Assembly: GCA_903837255.1 (NCBI GenBank)
Contig: CAILTZ010000651.1
Location: 1-11,592, forward strand
DNA: 11,592 nt
Reading direction: 5' to 3'
DNA from: an uncultured Pirellula sp.
Lineage (GTDB): Bacteria; Planctomycetota; Planctomycetia; Pirellulales; Pirellulaceae
In this document: positions 1 to 5,706 of the stretch, one piece after another
Layout of the letters: the number at the start of each line of letters is the position of its first letter
How positions within the stretch are numbered: position 1 is the stretch's first letter
Translations under genes and position numbers: made by a program
The notes under the pieces: generated by a model
What the model saw: the letters and a program-made list of their open reading frames with translations, nothing else
What the model was told of the DNA's origin: nothing
The model's database searches: none

Positions 1-1
1 G

Positions 2-1192
2 AATGACCCCGCACCGAACACACGGTTTACCTCAGAACCTCCTCGGGTTGGGCGAAACGTTGCGATGATTCAAGGAGCGATGTTTGATGCCATCAATGCC
101 ATCAGCCCTGCCTACGAGCCCTTTGTCTTTACAGGCAATTTGCCGCAACAGGGATTAGATCCCAATATCGCCGCCGCAGCCGCAGCGTATCGTGCTGCGA
201 GTTATCTTTACCCAACGTTTTTGAGTGTTTGGGACTCAACTTTAGAGGAATCGTTGAGGGCGTTTAACAATTCAGCAACGCGACAGCCGAGCATCGACTT
301 TGGTACCCAGGTTGCCAACGCGGTGATCGAAGCAAGAGCCAACGATGGCTCCGACGCTACGGTCAACTATACACCGGGGAATCAACCAGGTGATTGGAAT
401 CGAACCCCTCCTGCATTCCTGGCTCCATTCCTGCCGCAATGGCCTGATGTAACTCCATTTGCAATGAACTCGCCCGACCAATTCCTCCCCCCGGCCCCCC
501 CAGCCCTGGACACAGAGGCTTATGCCATTGCGGTCGATCAAGTCATGAAGCTTGGTTCAAAGACCAGCACAACTCGAACCGCCGACCAGACCACCATCGC
601 TAATTTTTGGGCTGACGGTGGGGGGACCTTTACGCCTCCCGGCCACTGGAACAGAATCGCAGCAGATACCTCTCTTAACAACAAACAGAACTTGATCGAC
701 AGCGCTCGCACAATGGCCTTGGTAAACATCGCTTTGGCCGACGCCGGTATTAGTTGCTGGGATGCGAAATACCTGTACGAGTTGTGGCGACCGATCGACG
801 CAATTCGCAAAGCCGATACCGATGGGAATCCCGCAACGGTCCAAGATCCTACTTGGAGCCCGTTGCTCGTGACCCCTCCATTCCCCGCCTACACCTCAGG
901 TCATAGCACCTTCAGCGCCGCCTCGGCTCAAGTGCTCACCCTTCTTTTTGGTGACAACTATGCGTTTGTCACCCAAATGGATCAACCAACCAATACTTCC
1001 CAAGTCAATTACGATCCGTCCAAGAGAGTTGTTCGAAACTTCTCAAGCTTTACGCAAGCCGCACAAGAGGCCTCGATGAGTCGCATCTATGGGGGGATCC
1101 ACTTCCTATTTGACGGTACACAGGGCCTTGCTTCCGGCTATTCGATCGGATCGTTGGTTTACAACTCGAAGCTTCGGGCGTTGATCGGCTAG
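2..1192 (+). CDS. Vanadium-dependent haloperoxidase (VCPO-like, PAP2 superfamily), 5' end outside window
   Basis: The reading frame is open to the left edge: codons before the ATG at 65 read NDPAPNTRFTSEPPRVGRNVA without a stop and continue smoothly into family-like sequence (MIQGAMFDAINAI). The real start therefore lies upstream and this is a 5'-truncated view. All three PAP2/vanadium-binding blocks are visible (numbering from the ATG at 65): K235...R242-P243 in KYLYELWRP, S278-G279-H280 in YTSGHSTFS, and R340...H346 in SRIYGGIH. In the family these residues hold vanadate, and the SGH histidine is the acid-base residue. The TADQT..ANFWADGGGT..PPGHWN segment is typical of the bacterial VCPO-like branch. 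Known chemistry is peroxide-dependent halide oxidation, but phosphatase activity cannot be excluded because the fold and residues are shared. An N-terminal export signal would be outside the window. It ends at TAG 1190-1192 and is convergent with the small gene at 1351-1653. Confidence 0.9.
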   Translation, partial: NDPAPNTRFTSEPPRVGRNVAMIQGAMFDAINAISPAYEPFVFTGNLPQQGLDPNIAAAAAAYRAASYLYPTFLSVWDSTLEESLRAFNNSATRQPSIDFGTQVANAVIEARANDGSDATVNYTPGNQPGDWNRTPPAFLAPFLPQWPDVTPFAMNSPDQFLPPAPPALDTEAYAIAVDQVMKLGSKTSTTRTADQTTIANFWADGGGTFTPPGHWNRIAADTSLNNKQNLIDSARTMALVNIALADAGISCWDAKYLYELWRPIDAIRKADTDGNPATVQDPTWSPLLVTPPFPAYTSGHSTFSAASAQVLTLLFGDNYAFVTQMDQPTNTSQVNYDPSKRVVRNFSSFTQAAQEASMSRIYGGIHFLFDGTQGLASGYSIGSLVYNSKLRALIG

Positions 1193-1350
1193 CTACCAAA
1201 AGCTCGCCCCCCGCGGTTCGATCCTCGATTTCAACTTCGATATCAACTCCTCCAAGTCCCCCTCGGTCCTGATGGCCTGGAACTCTCGGAGGAGTTTAGC
1301 GATGCGATGAACCGAGCGGATGTTCTTACCGAATCCTATCGGTCCAAATC
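1193..1350. other. Convergent intergenic stretch with an open minus-strand frame
   Basis: This stretch separates the 3' ends of the haloperoxidase (+) and the small secreted protein (-). No hairpin followed by a T run was seen. On the minus strand one frame stays open to a TAG at 1193-1195 and encodes a helix-like tail (RSVHRIAKLLREFQAIRTEGD, continuing EELISKLKSRI), but it lacks a credible start codon and ribosome binding site. The plus strand of the same bases also reads open. Neither is called as a gene. Confidence 0.4.
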
Positions 1351-1653
1351 TTATCGATACAGAACGGTTGCGTACCAGCCGTTTCGGCCCTTGGCCACAC
1401 CGATTCCGATGGCTTGCCGCTGCCCCCAGTAACAGCATCGCGAGACCGCATGATCGGCCGAAACGGTAGAGAACCCCACCCCTTCGTATCTGCCGGCCCC
1501 CATCGAACCTCCCACATGGCGGCATCGTCCCTCGGTTGCTTGCTGCTGTGCCTTTTGCTGGGCGACGCAATGATCGCAGCCGAAGGATTCTTTCGAAGCT
1601 CCAAAAAGGATGCTTGAAATACCCACGACGAAAACCCATGCAATTCTTCGCAT
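1351..1653 (-). CDS. Small secreted cysteine-containing protein (100 aa), function unknown
   Basis: The start is the ATG at 1653-1651, not the in-frame ATG at 1767. An AAGGAG Shine-Dalgarno sits 8 nt upstream, and the protein then begins with a clean signal peptide: MRR, a hydrophobic core IAWVFVVGISSILFGA, and likely cleavage before or near C26. The mature part (about 75 residues) has C26-x-x-C29, a Gln-rich helix (QQKAQQQA), then H46-VGGSMGAGRYEGVGFSTVS, C73-C74-YWGQR, and an aromatic end GWYATVLYR. From memory it resembles small exported planctomycete proteins with a 'GxYEGVGFS ... CCYWG ... GWY' pattern; I know no assigned function and could not search. C26 or C29 could instead mark a lipoprotein, but no good lipobox is visible. 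The five cysteines (26, 29, 44, 73, 74) suggest disulfides or metal binding outside the cytoplasm. It is divergent from the HTH gene at 1984 and convergent with the haloperoxidase. Confidence 0.75.
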   Translation of the reverse strand: MRRIAWVFVVGISSILFGASKESFGCDHCVAQQKAQQQATEGRCRHVGGSMGAGRYEGVGFSTVSADHAVSRCCYWGQRQAIGIGVAKGRNGWYATVLYR

Positions 1654-1661
1654 GCTCACTT

Positions 1662-1667
1662 CTCCTT
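1662..1667 (-). promoter_or_regulatory. Ribosome binding site deciding the start at 1653
   Basis: On the minus strand AAGGAG (CTCCTT on the plus strand) lies 8 nt before the ATG at 1653. This supports the 100-aa protein and argues against the longer 138-aa version starting at 1767, which would lose its N-terminal signal peptide. Confidence 0.75.
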
Positions 1668-1895
1668 CGAATCGAGTAAACTTATTCAGCGGTTCGAAAC
1701 AATCCATTGAACCGAAGCCGCCGACATGCAGCCATCGGCTTTCCAAACTCCACAATCCCTGGAGCAACCGTTTTCGTCAACCACCAAAATTTGTTCGCAA
1801 ACACCCTATTGACAACCTTAAGTCCATACAGGGACTGAGAATAAACACTTAGGTTTTGCACCTGTTTAATAGCGAAAAAGAGCCCAGCTTGGAAA

Positions 1896-1924
1896 TTGCG
1901 ACTGAATTTATGTTTGCATACAAT
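1896..1924 (+). promoter_or_regulatory. Candidate sigma70-type promoter for the HTH/AT-hook gene
   Basis: TTGCGA (1896-1901) and TACAAT (1919-1924) are separated by exactly 17 nt. The -10 matches consensus at 5 of 6 positions and the -35 at 4 of 6. The predicted transcript would start near 1931 and have a leader of roughly 50 nt before the TTG at 1984. A second, poorer candidate (TATACG at 1935-1940) lies just downstream. Confidence 0.4.
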
Positions 1925-1970
1925 GATGATGAAGTATACGATGTGCACTCCGCTCAGATTATTTACTCGC

Positions 1971-1976
1971 AAGGAG
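1971..1976 (+). promoter_or_regulatory. Ribosome binding site for the TTG-started HTH gene
   Basis: AAGGAG lies 7 nt before the TTG at 1984-1986. The strong site at ideal spacing supports translation starting at this non-ATG codon, since there is no nearby in-frame ATG with comparable support. Confidence 0.75.
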
Positions 1977-1983
1977 ACCCATC

Positions 1984-2340
1984 TTGAAAAAAGGAACGAA
2001 AAATTCCTCTAGCACGTCGCAAATCGTACGCGATTTCGCCGCCAAAAATCCGACCCTCAAAGCCTCGGAAATCATCAGGGAACTGACAGCCCAAGGACAC
2101 AAGGTCTACCCGGCATTGGTTAGCCAAGCCCTCCGCGGAACAGCCGATGGCACCAAAAAGCCGGGCAAGAAACGCGGACGTAAACCAGGCTCGAAGAATA
2201 ATGTCGTAGCCTCCAAGTCAGATACCAGCTACGGAAACCTCAAAGCAGCCGCGGATTTCGTCAGATCTAGCGGGTCTGCAGAAACCGCAATCCAATCGAT
2301 CCGGGATTTCCAAAAGATCGTCGCGCTGATCAACGGCTAA
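1984..2340 (+). CDS. Small HTH/AT-hook-like putative DNA-binding protein (118 aa)
   Basis: The protein starts at TTG behind a strong AAGGAG. Residues about 12-52 (SQIVRDFAAKNPTLKASEII, then RELTAQGHKVYPALVSQALRG) look like a small winged or classical helix-turn-helix of the kind 'avoid/choose motif, then xxVSxAL' found in short planctomycete proteins. Residues 58-72 are very basic and contain R64-G65-R66-K67-P68, an AT-hook-like core that would sit in the minor groove. Residues about 82-116 form a predicted amphipathic helix pair (LKAAADFVRSSGSAETAIQS), which could mediate dimerisation. I recognise the architecture (N-terminal HTH-like, basic AT-hook linker, C-terminal helix) as recurrent in planctomycetes, but no role is assigned. 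It is monocistronic: own promoter candidate upstream and a strong terminator downstream. Nucleoid-associated or regulatory function is inference. Confidence 0.8.
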   Translation: MKKGTKNSSSTSQIVRDFAAKNPTLKASEIIRELTAQGHKVYPALVSQALRGTADGTKKPGKKRGRKPGSKNNVVASKSDTSYGNLKAAADFVRSSGSAETAIQSIRDFQKIVALING

Positions 2341-2388
2341 TCCAGACGGTGAGCATTGCCCCCGGTGGACCAATCCATGCGTCGGTTC

Positions 2389-2397
2389 TGATATACT
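2389..2397 (+). promoter_or_regulatory. Candidate extended -10 promoter for the DUF1080 cluster
   Basis: TG-A-TATACT gives an extended -10 element (TGn before a 5/6 TATAAT match); no good -35 was found, which is tolerated by extended -10 promoters. A start about 7 nt downstream, near 2404, would lie inside the left arm of the terminator hairpin at 2399-2429. It is the best promoter candidate I can see in the short gap before the gene at 2477. Confidence 0.3.
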
Positions 2398-2398
2398 C

Positions 2399-2437
2399 AA
2401 AGCCAAGTTGCCCACGGCAACTTGGCTTTAGTCTTTT
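2399..2437 (+). terminator. Rho-independent terminator after the HTH/AT-hook gene
   Basis: A perfect 14-bp stem (AAAGCCAAGTTGCC pairing with GGCAACTTGGCTTT), 3-nt loop CAC at 2413-2415, followed by AGTCTTTT. It lies about 60 nt after the stop of the HTH gene and isolates it from the DUF1080 cluster. Confidence 0.9.
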
Positions 2438-2476
2438 ACCCCCCTTCCACAAAAGTCAGCCGCAAAATCAACTTCC

Positions 2477-3274
2477 ATGAACTATCGATCGATTTGGCAA
2501 TTGTCTAAGCCACTGCCCTTGATGGTTTGCCTCTCAGCTGTGGCAATTCTGGGTTCGATATCGCACGCACAAGACACCGAATTGTTTCGACCAGATCAGT
2601 CCGTGCTCCCAACACCTGCACCCCAAGGCTCTATTGTTCTTCTGGACTCTAAAGGCCACCAATTCTTAAGCATGAGTGGCAAAGCGATCGATTGGACCAA
2701 AGACGAGAATTGCTTGGTAGCCACCAAGAGTGAAAACCGAGTCAATCACGTTGTCTCACAGTGGCATTTTCGCGACGCCGATATCCATGTTGAATTTATG
2801 GTCTCTGAAATCGCCGAAGGAAATAGCGGGATCTACATCCACGGCAACTATGAACTGCAGATCTTCAATTCCTACGGAAAAAAAGAGATTACAGAACATG
2901 ACCAAGGTGCCTTGTACGGATTCTCCAAGCCACTAGTCAACGCATCCAAGAAACCAGGGGAGTGGCAGGTCTACGACATCCGATTCCGCGCCCCGAGACG
3001 CGATGAAAACGGAAAGATCACCAAGACCGGTAGTGTTACGGCGTGGCTCAATGGACAACTCGTCCAAGACAACACCACCTTTGAAGAACCTCGATCCGTC
3101 TACCACCCTTTCCGATACGGAACAACCGATTACCTCAAGAAGATCTGGAAACAGCAACTGGCAACCCAGGTCGGTCCGGTCTTCCTTCAAGACCATGGCA
3201 GCCCTACACGCTTCAGAAATGTTTGGATCAAACCCTTGGACGATAAAGCGATCCTCTATAAAAATGAGGGGTAG
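2477..3274 (+). CDS. Secreted DUF1080 protein (3-keto-disaccharide hydrolase domain), 265 aa
   Basis: An N-terminal signal peptide is clear: a short basic N-region, a hydrophobic core (PLMVCLSAVAILGSI) and an SHA-Q cleavage site near residue 31. The rest is one DUF1080 domain (PF06439, concanavalin-A-like fold): GNSGIYIHGNYELQIFNSYG from G115, the GALYG turn, PGEWQVYDIRF, an AWLNG strand, and the closing GPVFLQDHG from G233 with RFRNVWIKPL. This set is the usual signature of the family. Some members hydrolyse 3-keto-glycosides produced by sugar oxidoreductases; many are only predicted, and catalysis here is inferred. No Shine-Dalgarno is visible before the ATG, as is common in planctomycetes. 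The gene is followed after 46 nt by a Gfo/Idh/MocA dehydrogenase, a typical partner in glycan degradation. The protein would act in the periplasm or at the cell surface. Confidence 0.9.
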   Translation: MNYRSIWQLSKPLPLMVCLSAVAILGSISHAQDTELFRPDQSVLPTPAPQGSIVLLDSKGHQFLSMSGKAIDWTKDENCLVATKSENRVNHVVSQWHFRDADIHVEFMVSEIAEGNSGIYIHGNYELQIFNSYGKKEITEHDQGALYGFSKPLVNASKKPGEWQVYDIRFRAPRRDENGKITKTGSVTAWLNGQLVQDNTTFEEPRSVYHPFRYGTTDYLKKIWKQQLATQVGPVFLQDHGSPTRFRNVWIKPLDDKAILYKNEG

Positions 3275-3320
3275 ACCCAACTCAAAATTCCCTCTGTCCC
3301 TCACCTTCGGCAAATCCGCC

Positions 3321-4367
3321 ATGCAAAACAAAAATCGTGTTAACGTAGGACTCGTCGGGATCGGTTTCATGGGCTGGATCCATTCCTTGGCCTACCGTCG
3401 CTCCCAAGTCGCTGACCTTGTTGCTTTTGCGACCAAGGACCCCAAGAAAAGGGCAGGGGACTGGCGCGGGATCCAAGGCAACTTTGGACCACCTGGAGAA
3501 CAAATCTCCCTGGAAGGCCTCGATGTGGCAGATTCCCTAGAAGCTCTGGTCAAGCTCCCAGGCGTCGATTGCATCGATATCTGTTTGCCTCCGCACCTGC
3601 ACGTCGAGGCGGCCGTGGTCGCCATGGAGCACGGCAAAGATGTCCTGATCGAAAAACCAGTTGCCCTGACTCTCGAAGGTTGCAAACAGATCCAAGAGAC
3701 ATCCCGTAAGACCGGCAAATTGGCCTTGGTCGCCCATGTGCTCCCCTACATGGGGCCTTTTGCCTACGCCACCGAATTGGTCCGATCGGGCAAATTCGGT
3801 GCCCCCATCGGAGGGTACTTCAAAAGAGTGATCTCGGATCCGACCTGGATCCCTGACTTTTACCAAGCCGACAAAGTGGGTGGACCTCTGGTCGACCTGC
3901 ATGTCCATGATCTGCACTGGATCCAACTGCTTTTCGGCAAACCCAAAAGGACACATGCCGTCGGCAGAATGAAGGGATCCGTAGCCAAGTACGTCCATGT
4001 AGTCTACGAGTTCGATTCTCCGGATATCGCCGTGAGTAGCTCCTCGGGTGTGATCGATGGCCCCGGACGACCCTTCACTCATGCCTTTGAATTGCACCTT
4101 CAAGATGCCACGGTCCACTTTGATTTCGCTGCCCACAGCGATCATGCCGAAACCATGCCGCTGAAAGTCATCACTCGCGATGGTCAAGTTTTGCGACCTG
4201 AATTGCCTGCAGCCGACGATATCGATGCCTTCCAAGCCGAAATCGATGAGATGGCCCACAGCGTGCTATCACGCACCAGCGCCCCGCGACTGAGCCTCGA
4301 ACACGCCGCAGGGGCCGTCGAAATGGCCTTGGATATCCAATCCCAACTCGTCGCATCCCGAAGATAA
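3321..4367 (+). CDS. Gfo/Idh/MocA family NAD(P)-dependent oxidoreductase, 348 aa
   Basis: The frame is open from 3003, but the start chosen is ATG 3321: the Rossmann strand begins 6 residues later (VNVGLVGIGFMG), and anything upstream overlaps the DUF1080 gene in another frame. The dinucleotide-binding glycines are G13, G15 and G18. E111-K112-P113 (EKPVALT) is the family's conserved EKP, whose lysine takes part in catalysis. The C-terminal alpha/beta domain has GGPLVDLHVHDLHWIQLLFG with D192 and H196, matching the family DxxxH substrate-site pattern. Length is normal. No signal peptide is seen, so it should be cytoplasmic. Substrate is unknown; a sugar, keto-sugar or sugar acid is expected. 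With the DUF1080 neighbour, a role in making or reducing 3-keto-sugars is plausible. It is 46 nt after the upstream stop and 4 nt before the next gene, so it is probably in one operon. Confidence 0.9.
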   Translation: MQNKNRVNVGLVGIGFMGWIHSLAYRRSQVADLVAFATKDPKKRAGDWRGIQGNFGPPGEQISLEGLDVADSLEALVKLPGVDCIDICLPPHLHVEAAVVAMEHGKDVLIEKPVALTLEGCKQIQETSRKTGKLALVAHVLPYMGPFAYATELVRSGKFGAPIGGYFKRVISDPTWIPDFYQADKVGGPLVDLHVHDLHWIQLLFGKPKRTHAVGRMKGSVAKYVHVVYEFDSPDIAVSSSSGVIDGPGRPFTHAFELHLQDATVHFDFAAHSDHAETMPLKVITRDGQVLRPELPAADDIDAFQAEIDEMAHSVLSRTSAPRLSLEHAAGAVEMALDIQSQLVASRR

Positions 4368-4371
4368 TTCT

Positions 4372-5685
4372 ATGCCCCGTCCCCCGATGAGAATCTTGCC
4401 CACATGCAAATTTTGGACACCGATTCTTGTGGCTTGCCTTGCCGTCCTTATCGCCCCGCAGAGCCGAGCTCAAGTCGAGTCGACCGCCGGGATCAAAAGA
4501 TTCACCAAGGACCAATGGACGATCGTTACCGATCTTCCCATCGACCCTGAAATCGAGTCATGGCCTGGAATCCTGGACCAAGCTCTAGCGACCTGGTGCC
4601 AAAAATGGTCGATCGATCCGGTCCAAGCCAAATCCTGGCCTCTTGTCGTCCATTGCATCGGCGATCGCAAGCTCTTTGAACAAGCCGGGTTGCTCGAAGG
4701 GGTCCCACCCTTTGACGATGGATTCCAACAAGCCGATCGGGTCTTCCTCATCGAGCAACCCTCGAACTATTATCGTCGGCATCTGCTGCTCCACGAAGCG
4801 ACCCACTGGGCGATGTACCATGCCTTTGCCGGAGGTGGATCTCCTTGGTTCATGGAAGGCATGGCCGAGGTCGAGGGGACCCACCAATGGATCAATGGCA
4901 AGTTGTCGTTAGCGATCATCCCCAGCGACCCTCAAGGGGTCCCCCATTGGGGCCGTTTCAAACGATTGTCCGATTCGATCGCTGCCAAAGGCATGCCAAG
5001 CCTCAAGCAGATCCTCTATTACGGCAACGACCGCCAGGACCGCCAAGACCGATATAGCTGGAGTTGGGCTGCGTGCGTTTTTTTCCGCAACCACCCTGTT
5101 TATGCAACAATGCTCCAAAGAGCCTCTGCGGCTCCACTGGATTATTCGCTGAAACTTACTCAGCTATTCGAAAACTCTCTGGCTGATCGCTGGGATTGGG
5201 TCGAACGGGATTGGAAGCTCTTCGTCGACGAATTTGACTTTGGCTATCAGCCCACATCCAACCTAATTGCCCTTGAACCTTTAACAAAAGATCTATCCGA
5301 GGGCTTGCCAAAAGACCTCTCGGTGGATGTCGATTCCGCAAAGGGTTGGCAGATCGCCAATCTTTTCCTGCGAACCGGTCAACAAGTAGGCATCAGCGCT
5401 GAAGGGACCTACGTCGTCCGCATGCAAAATCAACAAGCTTGGGAAAGCTCCCCGAGCGGGATCAGCTATCAATACTATCGCCACATGCCAATGGGTAAAC
5501 TAATCGGTGGCTTTGTCAGTACCGATACCTCCCGACCATTGGACGTTTTCGCGATCGGAAAGCAAACCGAGTATGTCGCCCAAAGCGATGGTTGGTTGCT
5601 GCTGCGGATCAATGAGCCAGTCGGCAAGCGACAGGACAATTCGGGCAAACTCACTGTTCGATGCGCGATTGGCAGCAGGCCATAA
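4372..5685 (+). CDS. Secreted HEATH-motif metallopeptidase-like protein with C-terminal LecA-like domain, 437 aa
   Basis: The signal peptide runs from M1 or, equally likely, M6 (ATG 4387), through PILVACLAVLIAP to an SRA-Q site around residue 34. The middle domain has H141-E142-A143-T144-H145 and then PWF-M-E162-GMAE166, the gluzincin zinc-site layout (HExxH with a later Glu); E162 in WFxEG is the likelier third ligand. It resembles planctomycete exported peptidase-MA-like proteins, but I cannot assign a MEROPS family. Residues about 325-437 form a separate beta domain: GWQIANLFLRTGQQVGISAE, W357-ESSPSGISYQYYR, and a closing LRIN414-E415-PVGKRQ-D422-N423-SGKLTV. That last block aligns gap-free with the Ca/galactose site of the LecA (PA-IL) lectin (YND..G....NNSG), suggesting sugar or calcium binding. 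The gene starts 4 nt after the dehydrogenase stop, so it is probably co-transcribed. Proteolysis and lectin activity are inferred. A short in-frame repeat codes DRQDRQDR near residue 222. Confidence 0.85.
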   Translation: MPRPPMRILPTCKFWTPILVACLAVLIAPQSRAQVESTAGIKRFTKDQWTIVTDLPIDPEIESWPGILDQALATWCQKWSIDPVQAKSWPLVVHCIGDRKLFEQAGLLEGVPPFDDGFQQADRVFLIEQPSNYYRRHLLLHEATHWAMYHAFAGGGSPWFMEGMAEVEGTHQWINGKLSLAIIPSDPQGVPHWGRFKRLSDSIAAKGMPSLKQILYYGNDRQDRQDRYSWSWAACVFFRNHPVYATMLQRASAAPLDYSLKLTQLFENSLADRWDWVERDWKLFVDEFDFGYQPTSNLIALEPLTKDLSEGLPKDLSVDVDSAKGWQIANLFLRTGQQVGISAEGTYVVRMQNQQAWESSPSGISYQYYRHMPMGKLIGGFVSTDTSRPLDVFAIGKQTEYVAQSDGWLLLRINEPVGKRQDNSGKLTVRCAIGSRP

Positions 5686-5706
5686 AAAGCCCCGGGAACA
5701 AGCACT
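5686..5706. other. 21-nt convergent junction
   Basis: The peptidase-like gene (+) and the serine dehydratase (-) end 21 nt apart. No stem-loop with a T run is visible for either direction, so termination may rely on Rho or on read-through being tolerated. Confidence 0.5.

Larger units (their letters stand above)
1654..1983. other. Divergent AT-richer intergenic region
   Basis: About 330 bases between the starts of the small secreted gene (-) and the HTH/AT-hook gene (+). It carries the ribosome binding site of each gene and a plausible plus-strand promoter (1896-1924). The base composition is clearly richer in A and T than the coding flanks, mostly between 1790 and 1970. A perfect TTGACA occurs at 1809-1814 (+) but has no matching -10 at normal spacing. 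On the minus strand TTGACG (1780-1775) is followed at 17 nt by only a poor -10 match. Open frames here are short and do not look like proteins. Confidence 0.5.

Noticed and set aside
1193..1430. Plus-strand open frame following the haloperoxidase stop
   Set aside because: There is no start codon with support, and it runs antisense into the small secreted gene.
1654..1767. 38-residue upstream extension of the small secreted protein
   Set aside because: It would bury the signal peptide, while a strong ribosome binding site and signal peptide mark ATG 1653.
1809..1814. Perfect TTGACA (-35) on the plus strand
   Set aside because: No -10 element at 16-18 nt, so it is not called a promoter.
1414..1852. 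Two plus-strand frames (67 and 80 aa) opposite the small secreted gene
   Set aside because: They are antisense to a well-supported gene, have no ribosome binding site, and look like translated complement.
3003..3320. 106-residue N-terminal extension of the Gfo/Idh/MocA frame
   Set aside because: It overlaps the DUF1080 gene in another frame, is rich in Ser/Arg/Pro without domain character, and the Rossmann motif begins normally right after ATG 3321.
3537..4259. 240-aa minus-strand frame opposite the oxidoreductase
   Set aside because: A mirror of a strongly supported coding frame with no recognisable domain.
5026..5052. Short tandem repeat GACCGCCA-like (coding DRQDRQDR)
   Set aside because: Only two to three imperfect units inside a coding region; too short to be a CRISPR or a regulatory repeat.
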